Source of the DNA: Prolixibacteraceae bacterium
GTDB lineage: Bacteria; Bacteroidota; Bacteroidia; Bacteroidales; Prolixibacteraceae
Direction of reading: 5' to 3'
Length of the DNA stretch: 64,000 bases
Assembly: GCA_028683385.1 (NCBI GenBank)
Contig: JAQUIJ010000002.1
Coordinates: 186,001-250,000 of the forward strand
In this document: positions 8,083 through 16,071 of the stretch, piece after piece
How the letters are laid out: each line of letters opens with the position of its first letter
Numbering within the stretch: position 1 is the stretch's first letter
Made by a program: the position numbers and the translations under genes
Notes under the pieces: model-generated
Database searches by the model: none
Told to the model about the DNA's origin: nothing
The model's input: only the letters and a program-made list of their open reading frames with translations

Positions 8083-9162
8083 CTATTTATTCTTTGAAAA
8101 ATGTTTCGAATCGCCCCACTCTCCATAACCAATTTCACAACCAGACAATTCTATACGGGCTTCCAGGCAATTCCGGCACAGTTCCGCATCTTCCTCCAGA
8201 CAAGGTTTGTCTTCGTAGAGCTGGTATTCTTTACGGTAATCGCAGGGAGTAAGGTTTGGCATCAGGATATTGGCACCAATCGTTAGCGCTTTTTCACGCC
8301 CAGCAGGATCGATAGCTTGCAATGCAGTGGCAGCCGCAATATTAATATCGGGCATAAGCAATCGCAGAGTTGCCACCATTTTAAGCGCAAGGTCAAAGCG
8401 CTCCTGTTTGGTTTTCAATAGATTTCTGAATTTGTATAGCGGCGTGTCTTCGTGCTCAATGTAAGGTCCCATTCCAACCATGTCAATATCAAGTTGTTTC
8501 AGAAACAAAAGGTCATTGGCCAAATCTTCGGTGGTTTGAAACGGCAGTCCGATCATCACTCCGGTTCCTACCTGATAACCGGAAACTTTTAAATCATTTA
8601 ATGCCTGAAGGCGGCGATCGAAATTATGAAAACTATTATCCGGATGGATTTTTCGATACAATTCAGGATTGGAACTTTCAATTCGGAGTAAATACCGATG
8701 CGCACCGCTTTCGCGCCATTGACTGTAGGTTTCGAGACTTTGCTCACCACAGGAAAGCGTAATTCCCAATTCGTTGTTCGATAGTTGTTTAATTTTCCGA
8801 AGCAGCAAATCAACCCGATTTACGAATGCAGGAGAGGACCGTTCTCCGGATTGAAGCACGACAGAACCATAGCGATTCAGCCAGGCAAATCGACAAGCTT
8901 CCAGAATTTCGTCATCCGAAGCTTCGTACCGGATCACTTTTTCGTTGCTTTTCCGGATTCCGCAGTACAGGCAATCTTTCGCGCAAATGTTTGAGAATTC
9001 AACCAATCCGCGGAAATACACTTTGTTGCCAATCGTTTGTAGTTTGACCGATTGAGCGCGCTGAAAGAGCTGATGCCGCTCATCTTCTTCGGCCGAAAGT
9101 AAAGTCACCAGGTCGTCGTGCGAAAAATCGGTCTGAAGTAATATGTCCTGAAAGTTCTTCAT
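8083..9162 (-). CDS. hydE: [FeFe] hydrogenase H-cluster maturation radical SAM enzyme HydE
   Basis: The 359-residue radical SAM protein carries the CX3CX2C cluster motif as NICAKDCLYCG in its N-terminal third, then SCGEQSLETY and IGLPFQTTEDL typical of HydE/BioB-like barrels. Near the C-terminus, C-x7-C-x2-C (CLEEDAELCRNC) provides the second, variable cluster site seen in many HydE. HydE helps build the diiron subcluster of HydA, so it serves the hydrogenase encoded at 2794-4584. ATG 9162 (MKNFQDIL) gives the normal length; the upstream 16-codon extension is unsupported. HydF and HydG are not in this window. Confidence 0.93.
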   Translation of the reverse strand: MKNFQDILLQTDFSHDDLVTLLSAEEDERHQLFQRAQSVKLQTIGNKVYFRGLVEFSNICAKDCLYCGIRKSNEKVIRYEASDDEILEACRFAWLNRYGSVVLQSGERSSPAFVNRVDLLLRKIKQLSNNELGITLSCGEQSLETYSQWRESGAHRYLLRIESSNPELYRKIHPDNSFHNFDRRLQALNDLKVSGYQVGTGVMIGLPFQTTEDLANDLLFLKQLDIDMVGMGPYIEHEDTPLYKFRNLLKTKQERFDLALKMVATLRLLMPDINIAAATALQAIDPAGREKALTIGANILMPNLTPCDYRKEYQLYEDKPCLEEDAELCRNCLEARIELSGCEIGYGEWGDSKHFSKNK

Positions 9163-9262
9163 CAGTGCGAAGATACAAAATATTGGCAGTGGGCGCAGGG
9201 CAAAGGGCATGGAGTCAGAGAAACTACCAAATCAATAAAAATATTAAACAGCCTGATGTATT

Positions 9263-9286
9263 GTTAGAACAATCTAACTACATTTG
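9263..9286 (+). promoter_or_regulatory. MarR operator and -7 box of the marR-like gene
   Basis: GTTAGA-ACAA-TCTAAC (9263-9278) is a perfect inverted repeat. It abuts TACATTTG (9279-9286), a match to the TAnnTTTG -7 box, five bases before ATG 9291. A regulator bound here would block the promoter. A near copy lies at 9724-9739. Confidence 0.65.
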
Positions 9287-9290
9287 TGGC

Positions 9291-9707
9291 ATGGATAAAC
9301 TCGTTGAAATAATTGCAAAACTATTGCTCGAAATTGGACGGATGGAAGAATCGGCCAAAGAACAGTTCAATTTTAACGAGTTGACGCTTACCCAAATGAA
9401 TTACCTGGAAACCATCAATAACCTTCACAATCCCAACCTTACCGAGCTGGCAGCCGAAATGAATTTGACAAAACCTACCGTTAAAGTTGCTATCGATAAA
9501 TTGATTGAGAAGGACTTCATTTATCGGGTGAAGTCGGATGATGACCGTCGAAGTGCTCATTTGCATCTTACTGTCAAAGGAAAGGTAATCAATCATATGC
9601 ACGATTTTGCGCACAAACAAATGGCCAAGCTGATTTCCGCGAAATTGGATCAGACCGAAGTCAAACTCATGGAAATGTTGTTCGACAAAGTATTTCAGAA
9701 AGCTTAA
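9291..9707 (+). CDS. MarR family transcriptional regulator
   Basis: The 138-residue winged-helix protein shows the MarR core: LTLTQMNYLETI, then the recognition region NLTELAAEMNLTKPTVKVAIDKLIEKDFIYR and the wing SDDDRRSAHLHLT with the conserved DxR (DDRR). The C-terminal helices serve dimerisation. ATG 9291 follows the operator and -7 box directly; the longer frame to 9165 reads through the promoter and is rejected. The same palindrome stands before this gene and before the P-type ATPase 63 bp downstream, so it probably represses itself and the ATPase. The ligand is unknown. Confidence 0.88.
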   Translation: MDKLVEIIAKLLLEIGRMEESAKEQFNFNELTLTQMNYLETINNLHNPNLTELAAEMNLTKPTVKVAIDKLIEKDFIYRVKSDDDRRSAHLHLTVKGKVINHMHDFAHKQMAKLISAKLDQTEVKLMEMLFDKVFQKA

Positions 9708-9723
9708 AAAATTTAGTAATATA

Positions 9724-9739
9724 GTTAGAATACTCTAAT
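9724..9739 (+). promoter_or_regulatory. Second MarR operator, upstream of the P-type ATPase
   Basis: GTTAGA-ATAC-TCTAAT repeats the 9263-9278 operator, with only the last base differing in the arms and the same 4-base spacer. It stands 31 bases before the ATPase start codon. Confidence 0.6.
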
Positions 9740-9769
9740 TAAAAACCCGAATATACAGGAGGTTAAATT

Positions 9770-12316
9770 ATGCCAGTTGACTTAAAATCAGAAAAATTTC
9801 ACGGATTAAGTGAAGAAACTGTAAACGAAAAAATAGCAAAGGAAGGTTTTAACGAGTTGCCATCGTCGAAACCAAAGAGTCTGCTGACATTGGCTTGGGG
9901 AGTAGTTAAAGAACCCATGTTTCTGCTCCTGGTTGCTTGCGGAACTTTATACCTGGTGCTTGGCGATGTTCAGGAAGGACTGATGTTGCTTGGTTTTGTA
10001 TTCGTCATTATGGGCATCGAGTTTTATCAGGAGAAAAAGACCGAAAAAGCGCTGGATGCCCTGAAAGATCTGGCAAGTCCGCGAGCTCTGGTGATTCGTA
10101 ACGGTATTGAAAAACGAATTGCCGGTCGCGATGTGGTTACTGACGACCTTGTTATTTTGCAGGAAGGTGACCGCGTTCCGGCCGATGCTACCGTTTTGTA
10201 TTCGGTAAATCTGAGTGCCGACGAATCACTGCTTACCGGAGAATCTGTACCTGTAAGCAAATCGGAATGGAATGGTACTGACAAAAATATTCAACCTGGA
10301 GGCGATGACCTGCCTTTTGTTTATTCGGGATCGATGATTGTGCAGGGAAATGGCATTGTGAAGGTGACTGCCATTGGTTCAAATACCGAAATCGGGAAAA
10401 TCGGGAAAGCGCTCGAATCAGTTGTGGAAGAACCTACCAAGCTGAAAACGGAAATGGGAATTTTGGTCAAAAGGTTGGCCATTATTGGAGTGTTACTTTG
10501 TGTCGTGGTCATCGTTGTTTTTACGCTCACCCGCGCCGATTTACTGAAAGGGTTTCTCGCCGGTATTACATTGGCGATGGCTATGCTGCCCGAAGAATTT
10601 CCGGTGGTATTAACCGTTTTTATGGCTTTGGGTGCCTGGCGAATGTCGAAGAAGAATGTACTGACCCGAAAACCTTCGGCAGTTGAAACGCTCGGTTCAG
10701 CAACTGTTTTGTGTACCGATAAAACGGGCACGCTCACTCAAAATAAAATGACAGTTACCCGTCTGTACAACGGTTCCGATTTCTTTAAAGTGAATAAGTG
10801 TACCAAATTTCCGGAGGAGTTTCACGAAATCATAGAATACGGTATTTTATCGAGCCAAACCAATCCGTTCGACCCCATGGAACGTGCTATCACCAATATG
10901 GGCGACGTGTATCTGAAGAATACGGAACACATTCATACCGAATGGCAAATGGTGAAAGAATATTCGCTGTCGAAAGATTTGCTTGCCATGTCAAGGGTTT
11001 TTATCGATCCTGAAAATCAACAGAAAACCATTGCTGCCAAAGGCGCTCCTGAAGCTGTTTTTGATTTATGTCACCTTTCAGATGAAGAAAAAGAAAAATA
11101 TGCCAATGCAGTTGCTGAAATGGCTTCCGAAGGATTGAGGGTGCTTGGTGTTGCAAAATCCATGATCGCAAAAGACAATTTGCCTGAAATTCAGCATGAC
11201 TTCGACTTCGACTTTATTGGTTTGATTGCCTTGTCTGATCCAATTCGGGAGACGGTTCCCGAAGCCGTACGCGAATGTTACCAGGCTGGCATTCGGGTGA
11301 TCATGATCACAGGCGATTATCCGGTAACAGCAATGAATATTGCGCGCGAGATTGGGCTTAAAAATCATCAGGTATCCATCAGTGGTTCTGAACTTCAGGA
11401 GATGACCGAAGAGGAATTGGCTGAGCGAATTAAAGAAGTAAATGTATTTGCACGGGTTGTTCCGGAGCAGAAACTGAAGATTGTAAATGCACTGAAGCGA
11501 AATCATGAAATTGTTGCTATGACTGGTGATGGAGTGAACGATGCCCCTGCGTTGAAGGCCGCAAACATTGGAATTGCCATGGGCGAAAAAGGAACTGATG
11601 TAGCGCGCGAAGCTTCGTCGTTGGTGCTGATGGACGATAATTTTGCTTCGATTGTAGGCGCGGTAAAAATGGGACGACGCATTTTCGACAACCTGCAAAA
11701 GGCATTGGGGTACATTTTTGCAATCCATGTTCCAATTGCCGGATTGTCGCTTATTCCTGTGTTTTTTGCCGATTGGCCATTGTTGCTTTGGCCAGTGCAT
11801 ATTGTTTTTCTCGAATTGATTATCGACCCGGCATGCTCCATTATTTTTGAAGCTGAGAAAGAAGAAAAAAATGTAATGAACCGGCCGCCGAAAGACATTA
11901 ATGAACCATTTTTTGGCGCCGGGAAAATTTGGTTGAGTTGTTCACAGGGAATCGGAATTCTGGTCATGGTTTTTGCTGTGTATTTCTTCGGACTTCGAAT
12001 AAATTATTCTGAACAGGAAGTTCGTGCATTGGCTTTTACTACGCTGATTGCAGCGAACATTGCCGTTATTCTGTCGAACCGCTCATGGACACGAAATATT
12101 TTCCAGATTTTAATGACATCGAATAAAACGGTCAAATATGTTGTTGGTGGTGCAGCATTTTTCCTGATTCTGGTACTGAATGTGCCTTTCCTTTTGAGTC
12201 TGTTTCAATTTGAGAAGATCAGTTTATTGGAATCGCTGGTTTGTGTGGTGCTTGGATTTTCGAGCATCATTTGGTTCGAGATGTATAAGGTGCTGACGAA
12301 TAGGGAAAGGAATTAA
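9770..12316 (+). CDS. P2-like cation-transporting P-type ATPase
   Basis: The 848-residue inner-membrane pump has the P-type ATPase parts in order: N-terminal cation-ATPase segment, two membrane helices, actuator motif TGES, M4 motif PEEFPV, phosphorylation site DKTGTLT (Asp317), nucleotide domain with KGAPE, hinge TGDGVNDAP, and six C-terminal helices. Overall layout is that of Ca2+/Mn2+-type P2 pumps, but M4 reads PEEFP rather than PEGLP, and M6 reads ELIIDPACS instead of the N-x-x-T/x-D arrangement of SERCA-like pumps. The transported ion therefore stays open. It has an AGGAGG ribosome-binding site before ATG 9770. Control by the upstream MarR protein is inferred from the shared palindrome. 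Confidence 0.9.
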   Translation: MPVDLKSEKFHGLSEETVNEKIAKEGFNELPSSKPKSLLTLAWGVVKEPMFLLLVACGTLYLVLGDVQEGLMLLGFVFVIMGIEFYQEKKTEKALDALKDLASPRALVIRNGIEKRIAGRDVVTDDLVILQEGDRVPADATVLYSVNLSADESLLTGESVPVSKSEWNGTDKNIQPGGDDLPFVYSGSMIVQGNGIVKVTAIGSNTEIGKIGKALESVVEEPTKLKTEMGILVKRLAIIGVLLCVVVIVVFTLTRADLLKGFLAGITLAMAMLPEEFPVVLTVFMALGAWRMSKKNVLTRKPSAVETLGSATVLCTDKTGTLTQNKMTVTRLYNGSDFFKVNKCTKFPEEFHEIIEYGILSSQTNPFDPMERAITNMGDVYLKNTEHIHTEWQMVKEYSLSKDLLAMSRVFIDPENQQKTIAAKGAPEAVFDLCHLSDEEKEKYANAVAEMASEGLRVLGVAKSMIAKDNLPEIQHDFDFDFIGLIALSDPIRETVPEAVRECYQAGIRVIMITGDYPVTAMNIAREIGLKNHQVSISGSELQEMTEEELAERIKEVNVFARVVPEQKLKIVNALKRNHEIVAMTGDGVNDAPALKAANIGIAMGEKGTDVAREASSLVLMDDNFASIVGAVKMGRRIFDNLQKALGYIFAIHVPIAGLSLIPVFFADWPLLLWPVHIVFLELIIDPACSIIFEAEKEEKNVMNRPPKDINEPFFGAGKIWLSCSQGIGILVMVFAVYFFGLRINYSEQEVRALAFTTLIAANIAVILSNRSWTRNIFQILMTSNKTVKYVVGGAAFFLILVLNVPFLLSLFQFEKISLLESLVCVVLGFSSIIWFEMYKVLTNRERN

Positions 12317-12371
12317 AAGATTTTTATACATTTGTTTGATAATAAGCCATTCGGGTTGAATTTTATTTCAG

Positions 12372-12668
12372 ATGACCACAAAAGATTACATATTAGCTTC
12401 AATTAAAAAACACCGATCCGATCTTTCAGTGTTCGGAGTTCAGTCTGTTGGTCTTTTTGGTTCGTATGTTCGCAACGAACAAACGGAAAAAAGCGATATT
12501 GATCTGTTGATCGATTTTGACCCTGAAAAAGAAACTTTTGATAATTACATGGCATTGTGCGATTATCTGGATTCGCTTTTTCGAAACGAAAAGGTTGAAA
12601 TCGTTACCAAAAACGGTTTGAGCCCTCACATCGGGCCTACTATTTTGAGGGAGGTTCAGTATGTCTAA
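12372..12668 (+). CDS. mntA: MntA-type nucleotidyltransferase antitoxin
   Basis: The 98-residue minimal nucleotidyltransferase shows the signature GSX10DXD as GSYVRNEQTEKSDID, followed by the third acidic strand region VEIVTK. In MntA/HepT (type VII) toxin-antitoxin pairs this enzyme AMPylates and silences the HEPN RNase toxin. The next gene is such a HEPN protein and starts inside this gene's end (ATG 12661, overlap 8 bases), which is the standard arrangement. Stand-alone nucleotidyltransferases of other function exist, but the partner makes the antitoxin call likely. Confidence 0.85.
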   Translation: MTTKDYILASIKKHRSDLSVFGVQSVGLFGSYVRNEQTEKSDIDLLIDFDPEKETFDNYMALCDYLDSLFRNEKVEIVTKNGLSPHIGPTILREVQYV

Positions 12669-13013
12669 AGAGCCTTTAGAATATCTTAGACATATTCAGG
12701 ATGAATGCATTTTTGTTTTATCTGTAATTGGTGCAGAAACGGATAAGAAGTGTTGCTTTCCGATGAGACACTAAAGAGGGCAGTTGTCAGAAGTCTTGAA
12801 ATTATTGGTGAAACGACGAAGAAAATTCCAGTTGATTTTAAACTGAAATGGGATTCCATTAACTGGAAAAACATGGCTGGAATGAGAGATCGACTTATAC
12901 ATGATTACATGGGGGTAAACTATTCTATCGTTTGGGATGTGGTAAAAAATAAAATTCCGGAGTTATCTATTCAAGTACAGGAAGTGATTGATTCCGAAGA
13001 ATCTGTCAAATAG
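12661..13013 (+). pseudogene. hepT: HepT-like HEPN toxin, frameshifted
   Basis: From ATG 12661 the frame gives MSKEPLEYLRHIQDE, the normal HepT start, but meets TAA after 38 codons at about 12775. The rest of the protein continues in another frame from about 12750: LLSDETLKRAVVRSLEIIGE and later MRDRLIHDY, which holds the HEPN RNase motif R-x4-H. One base is missing near 12743-12749 (GATAAGAAGTG); one more A would give D-K-E-V-L-L-S-D and join both parts. As written the toxin is inactive, unless the lesion is a sequencing error in the A-rich run. Confidence 0.8.
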
Positions 13014-13048
13014 CCCTCTTTTTTATTTGATTGCTTTGAGAATCTGTT

Positions 13049-13447
13049 TCAGAAATGCACCCCAGAAACATACACCCATATTCCATTCTCGCGCTGGAAA
13101 AGTGATTTCTCGTGAATTTGTTGCGGCTTCCCATTTTCAAGGTAAAGCGCTTTGAATTCTACATACCCGATCTCATCGTTCGCACCTCCAGCTTGAGTTT
13201 GAATGATCGTCAATCCCATCCAGTTTACCGATCTGGCCCATTTTTCGATGCTTTTCCGTTCTTTTATTGGTCGTGTTTTTGCTGAATGGCTGCGCATCAA
13301 ATAATCGACATTGGCTTGTGTAAAAGCAGTGTAGCGCGACCGCATTAACTCTTGTGCTGTTAAAGATTCTTTCTTTCCGGATATGATGGGTTCGCAGCAA
13401 TTGGCATAGGTCAGGCCGGAGCCGCATGGACAAAGATTTTGCATCAT
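13049..13447 (-). CDS. YchJ-like SEC-C motif protein
   Basis: The 132-residue protein begins with a zinc-binding SEC-C-type motif, CPCGSGLTYANCC, and continues with the YchJ/UPF0225 core (QELMRSRYTAF, DYLMRSH, VEFKALY, EKSLFQRENGIWVYV). Function of the family is not established; the fold is NTF2-like. The start is one of two adjacent Met codons (13447 or 13444). It lies four bases from the end of the DUF2293 gene on the same strand, so they are likely one transcript. Confidence 0.85.
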   Translation of the reverse strand: MMQNLCPCGSGLTYANCCEPIISGKKESLTAQELMRSRYTAFTQANVDYLMRSHSAKTRPIKERKSIEKWARSVNWMGLTIIQTQAGGANDEIGYVEFKALYLENGKPQQIHEKSLFQRENGIWVYVSGVHF

Positions 13448-13451
13448 CGGA

Positions 13452-14129
13452 TTAATGAAGTTTATTCAATGCATTTTGAAGCGGACAATTCTCAGATGCT
13501 GGCCGACCTTCGTGGTAATTAGCAAGCAATTCAACCGATTGTTGAGCCAACGATCTGCGCACTGCACGGCGCTCTCCTTTAACACGGGCAATTTTCAGAT
13601 TGTCGTAGGCCGTGGTTTGATGGCGCATCCAGGCAATAACGGCACGAGCGGCGCGCTCTTCGATCGGAATCAGTTGTGTGCGGGCAACGGTACCACTTCC
13701 AACCGGAATGGCATGAATGGTAACCGCCTTTGCCAGCTTTTTCTCCAACTCTTTGTGATTGCTATGAAAATTCAGAAAGGATTCAATGGCCAAACAGAAC
13801 TCAGTCTCGTATTCGGTTTGTTCCCTTTCCCTTCGTTTGGCAGCATAGGTTTGCTTGTTTTTATATTCATCGGTAAGGCGAATCTGCTGAACGTCGCGTT
13901 GTGCCTGCGAGATAGTTGTCGCCGGAGCCCAAATTCCCAGTGAAATGGTCCGTCGTCCCTTTTTTACTTCAACGCGCCAGAATGCATTTTTTGAAGTTAC
14001 TTTACGGGTAACTCCGGCATCACCGGCAGGTAAAAATATCCAATCTGTCGGCGGTTTTAGCGTTTCGCCATTCGGGCCGATTAGTCCACCGTGAGCACCA
14101 GGTTTTACGATGCGGATGTTGCTTTCCAT
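13452..14129 (-). CDS. DUF2293 domain protein
   Basis: The 225-residue protein ends in the DUF2293 region: VTIHAIPVGSGTVARTQLIP, RAVIAWMRHQTTAYDNL and a run of Arg (RVKGERRAVRRSLAQQS). It is very basic overall and could bind nucleic acid, which is inference. The function is unknown. The frame continues to 14177, with alternative Met codons at 14144 and 14177. ATG 14129 (MESNIRIVKPG) is preferred because it limits the overlap with rlmF to 25 bases. The gene follows rlmF and precedes the SEC-C gene on one strand. Confidence 0.75.
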   Translation of the reverse strand: MESNIRIVKPGAHGGLIGPNGETLKPPTDWIFLPAGDAGVTRKVTSKNAFWRVEVKKGRRTISLGIWAPATTISQAQRDVQQIRLTDEYKNKQTYAAKRREREQTEYETEFCLAIESFLNFHSNHKELEKKLAKAVTIHAIPVGSGTVARTQLIPIEERAARAVIAWMRHQTTAYDNLKIARVKGERRAVRRSLAQQSVELLANYHEGRPASENCPLQNALNKLH

Positions 14130-15124
14130 CTGGTATTCTTCCATTGATTTTGTTCTTCGGTGTTCAGGAATGTCCATGCCACAATCCGGCTGATTTTGTT
14201 TCCTTGTCCCATCGGAATGGTTTCTGTTCCAAAAACTTCGGCCTTTTCCAGCGCTTTGTAAACGCTTCGCAGGTTCGATTCTTTTGAAATCATGGTCGAA
14301 AAGCAGAAGCAGTTTCCGGCGAATTTCTTGCTTTGTTGGATCATGCTGTGCACAAATTTTTCTTCACCGCCATCGCACCACAGTTCGTGATTCTGTCCGC
14401 CAAAATTCAGGATTGGTGCAGCTTTTTTATCCAGATGCAAATTGTGGATTTTCCGGAGTGAGCCAGCTTGTGCTTCTTTTTCTGAAGCATGGAACGGCGG
14501 ATTGCAGATAGATAAATCAATATGTTCGTCTTTCCGGATTATTCCGTAGAAAAAGTCTTTCTGATTGGTTTGAAGTTTACACTCTACTTTTCCTTGCAGC
14601 ACGGGATTGGATGCAATAATTTGGTTTGCCGACTCAATGGCCGTCGGGTCGATATCAGACCCAATAAACGACCAGCCGTATTCCTGAACTCCAATGATGG
14701 GATAAATGCAACTGGCGCCAATCCCAACATCCATGCACCTGATTTTTGGTCCAGTTGGAATTTTCCCGTAATTGTTGCGGCATAGAAAGTCTGCAATATG
14801 ATGGATGTAATCAGCTCTTCCCGGAATAGGCGGACACAAATAACCTTCAGGAATATCCCAGTGGCTAATGCCGTAGTGATGCAACAACAAAGCCTTGTTT
14901 AGCGCTTTTACTGCATCCGGATTCGCAAAATCGATCGATTCGTCACCGTAAGGGTTGGGCTTGACAAAAGAAGCCAGTTCGGGATAGCTTTCAATTAATT
15001 TTTTGAAATCGTAGCGTTCGCGGTTTTTATTCCGGGGATGCAGTTTCGTTTTTTCTTTAGGGTGTTCTCTTTTATTCTGAAGCATGGAATGTTGTCTCTG
15101 ATTTGCGGCGGTAAATTTAGACAT
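14105..15124 (-). CDS. rlmF: 23S rRNA (adenine(1618)-N6)-methyltransferase RlmF
   Basis: The 339-residue protein is a SAM-dependent methyltransferase with the N6-adenine motif NPPF (ICNPPFHAS), a SAM-binding GIGASCIYP, and the family N-terminal LHPRNKNRERYDF, all typical of RlmF/YbiN. It methylates A1618 of 23S rRNA. Start 15124 gives 13 extra residues compared with Met at 15085 (MLQNKREH); neither has a Shine-Dalgarno sequence, which is common in this phylum. It is the first gene of a minus-strand run with DUF2293 and SEC-C. Confidence 0.92.
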   Translation of the reverse strand: MSKFTAANQRQHSMLQNKREHPKEKTKLHPRNKNRERYDFKKLIESYPELASFVKPNPYGDESIDFANPDAVKALNKALLLHHYGISHWDIPEGYLCPPIPGRADYIHHIADFLCRNNYGKIPTGPKIRCMDVGIGASCIYPIIGVQEYGWSFIGSDIDPTAIESANQIIASNPVLQGKVECKLQTNQKDFFYGIIRKDEHIDLSICNPPFHASEKEAQAGSLRKIHNLHLDKKAAPILNFGGQNHELWCDGGEEKFVHSMIQQSKKFAGNCFCFSTMISKESNLRSVYKALEKAEVFGTETIPMGQGNKISRIVAWTFLNTEEQNQWKNTRWKATSAS

Positions 15125-15292
15125 TAAAAACTGAAAGCATCTACCAAAATAACAGAGCTTTCGAACTGTTGCTGTTTTTATGGCCGATAAATTGAATCAG
15201 ATGTATTTTGCGTGACTATTCACTTCATATCGAATTCGTTTTTGGAAATTTTACAGTGGAATAATGTCTGATTTGCAAATAGTTTAAGGTTT

Positions 15293-15327
15293 TGTGATCT
15301 TTCTGTGACATCTGCTGTTTACTTTTG
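15293..15327 (+). promoter_or_regulatory. Direct-repeat box and -7 element of the two-component operon
   Basis: TGTGA at 15293 and again at 15304 are spaced 11 bp (TGTGATCTTTC, TGTGACATCTG), the spacing used by OmpR/PhoB-type regulators. TACTTTTG at 15320-15327 matches the TAnnTTTG -7 box. The same arrangement occurs at 17576-17610. Confidence 0.6.
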
Positions 15328-15346
15328 AAAGTTTAGAAATCATAAC

Positions 15347-16045
15347 ATGGATAAAGCGCTAATCATTGAGGATGATCAGGATATAGCCAATCTGATCTCG
15401 ATACACCTTTCCGACATGGAATTTGAAGTTGACAAGGCTTTTGATGGAAAAGATGGATTACTGAAAGCATTAAACAACCCATACAAGATCATCATTTTGG
15501 ACATCAGGCTGCCGGGAATGGACGGGTTTGAAGTGTGCAAAAAGTTGCGTCTGGAGAAAGTTCAAACGCCAATCCTGATTGTGACTTCCAAATCGGAAGA
15601 GATTGACAAAATAATTGGACTGGAGTTTGGCGCCGACGATTACATTACCAAGCCATTCAGTATTCGCGAACTGATGGCACGTGTAAAAGCCATTCTGCGT
15701 CGCGCCGAAATTGCCAAACAGGCCGTTCAATCCAATGAAAATCACGAAATCCATTCCGATGGATTGTACATTAATGTGACCCTTCGCATTGTTGAGGTGC
15801 ACGGGAAACGAATCGAATTATCGCCAAAGGAGTTTGATCTGCTGGTGCTTTTTGCTTCAAATCCCGGGCGAACATATACGCGGGTTCACTTGCTCGAACA
15901 GGTTTGGGGTTATCAGTTCGAAGGATACGAGCATACGGTGAATTCGCACATTAACCGGCTGCGGTCAAAAATTGAATCCAACCTGAATGCTCCGGAGTTT
16001 ATTCTCACAACCTGGGGAGTTGGATACAAATTCAGAGAAAAATAA
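15347..16045 (+). CDS. OmpR/PhoB family response regulator
   Basis: The 232-residue protein has a receiver domain (acidic pocket IEDDQD, phospho-acceptor Asp52 in ILDIRLPGMDG, Lys in YITKPFS) and a C-terminal OmpR-type winged helix (ELSPKEFDLL, RTYTRVHLLEQVWG, VNSHINRLRSKIE, GVGYKF). It is the partner of the sensor kinase that starts 26 bases downstream. An 11-bp-spaced TGTGA direct repeat upstream of its own promoter suggests autoregulation. The signal is not known from sequence, although the repeat spacing recalls PhoB. Confidence 0.92.
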   Translation: MDKALIIEDDQDIANLISIHLSDMEFEVDKAFDGKDGLLKALNNPYKIIILDIRLPGMDGFEVCKKLRLEKVQTPILIVTSKSEEIDKIIGLEFGADDYITKPFSIRELMARVKAILRRAEIAKQAVQSNENHEIHSDGLYINVTLRIVEVHGKRIELSPKEFDLLVLFASNPGRTYTRVHLLEQVWGYQFEGYEHTVNSHINRLRSKIESNLNAPEFILTTWGVGYKFREK

Positions 16046-16071
16046 TTGTCAAAAGATAAAATGGAAGTGCC

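Noticed and set aside
11078-11800. 240-codon minus-strand ORF inside the P-type ATPase gene
   Set aside because: Antisense shadow of a clearly coding gene; the translation is rich in Cys, His and Asn with no domain.
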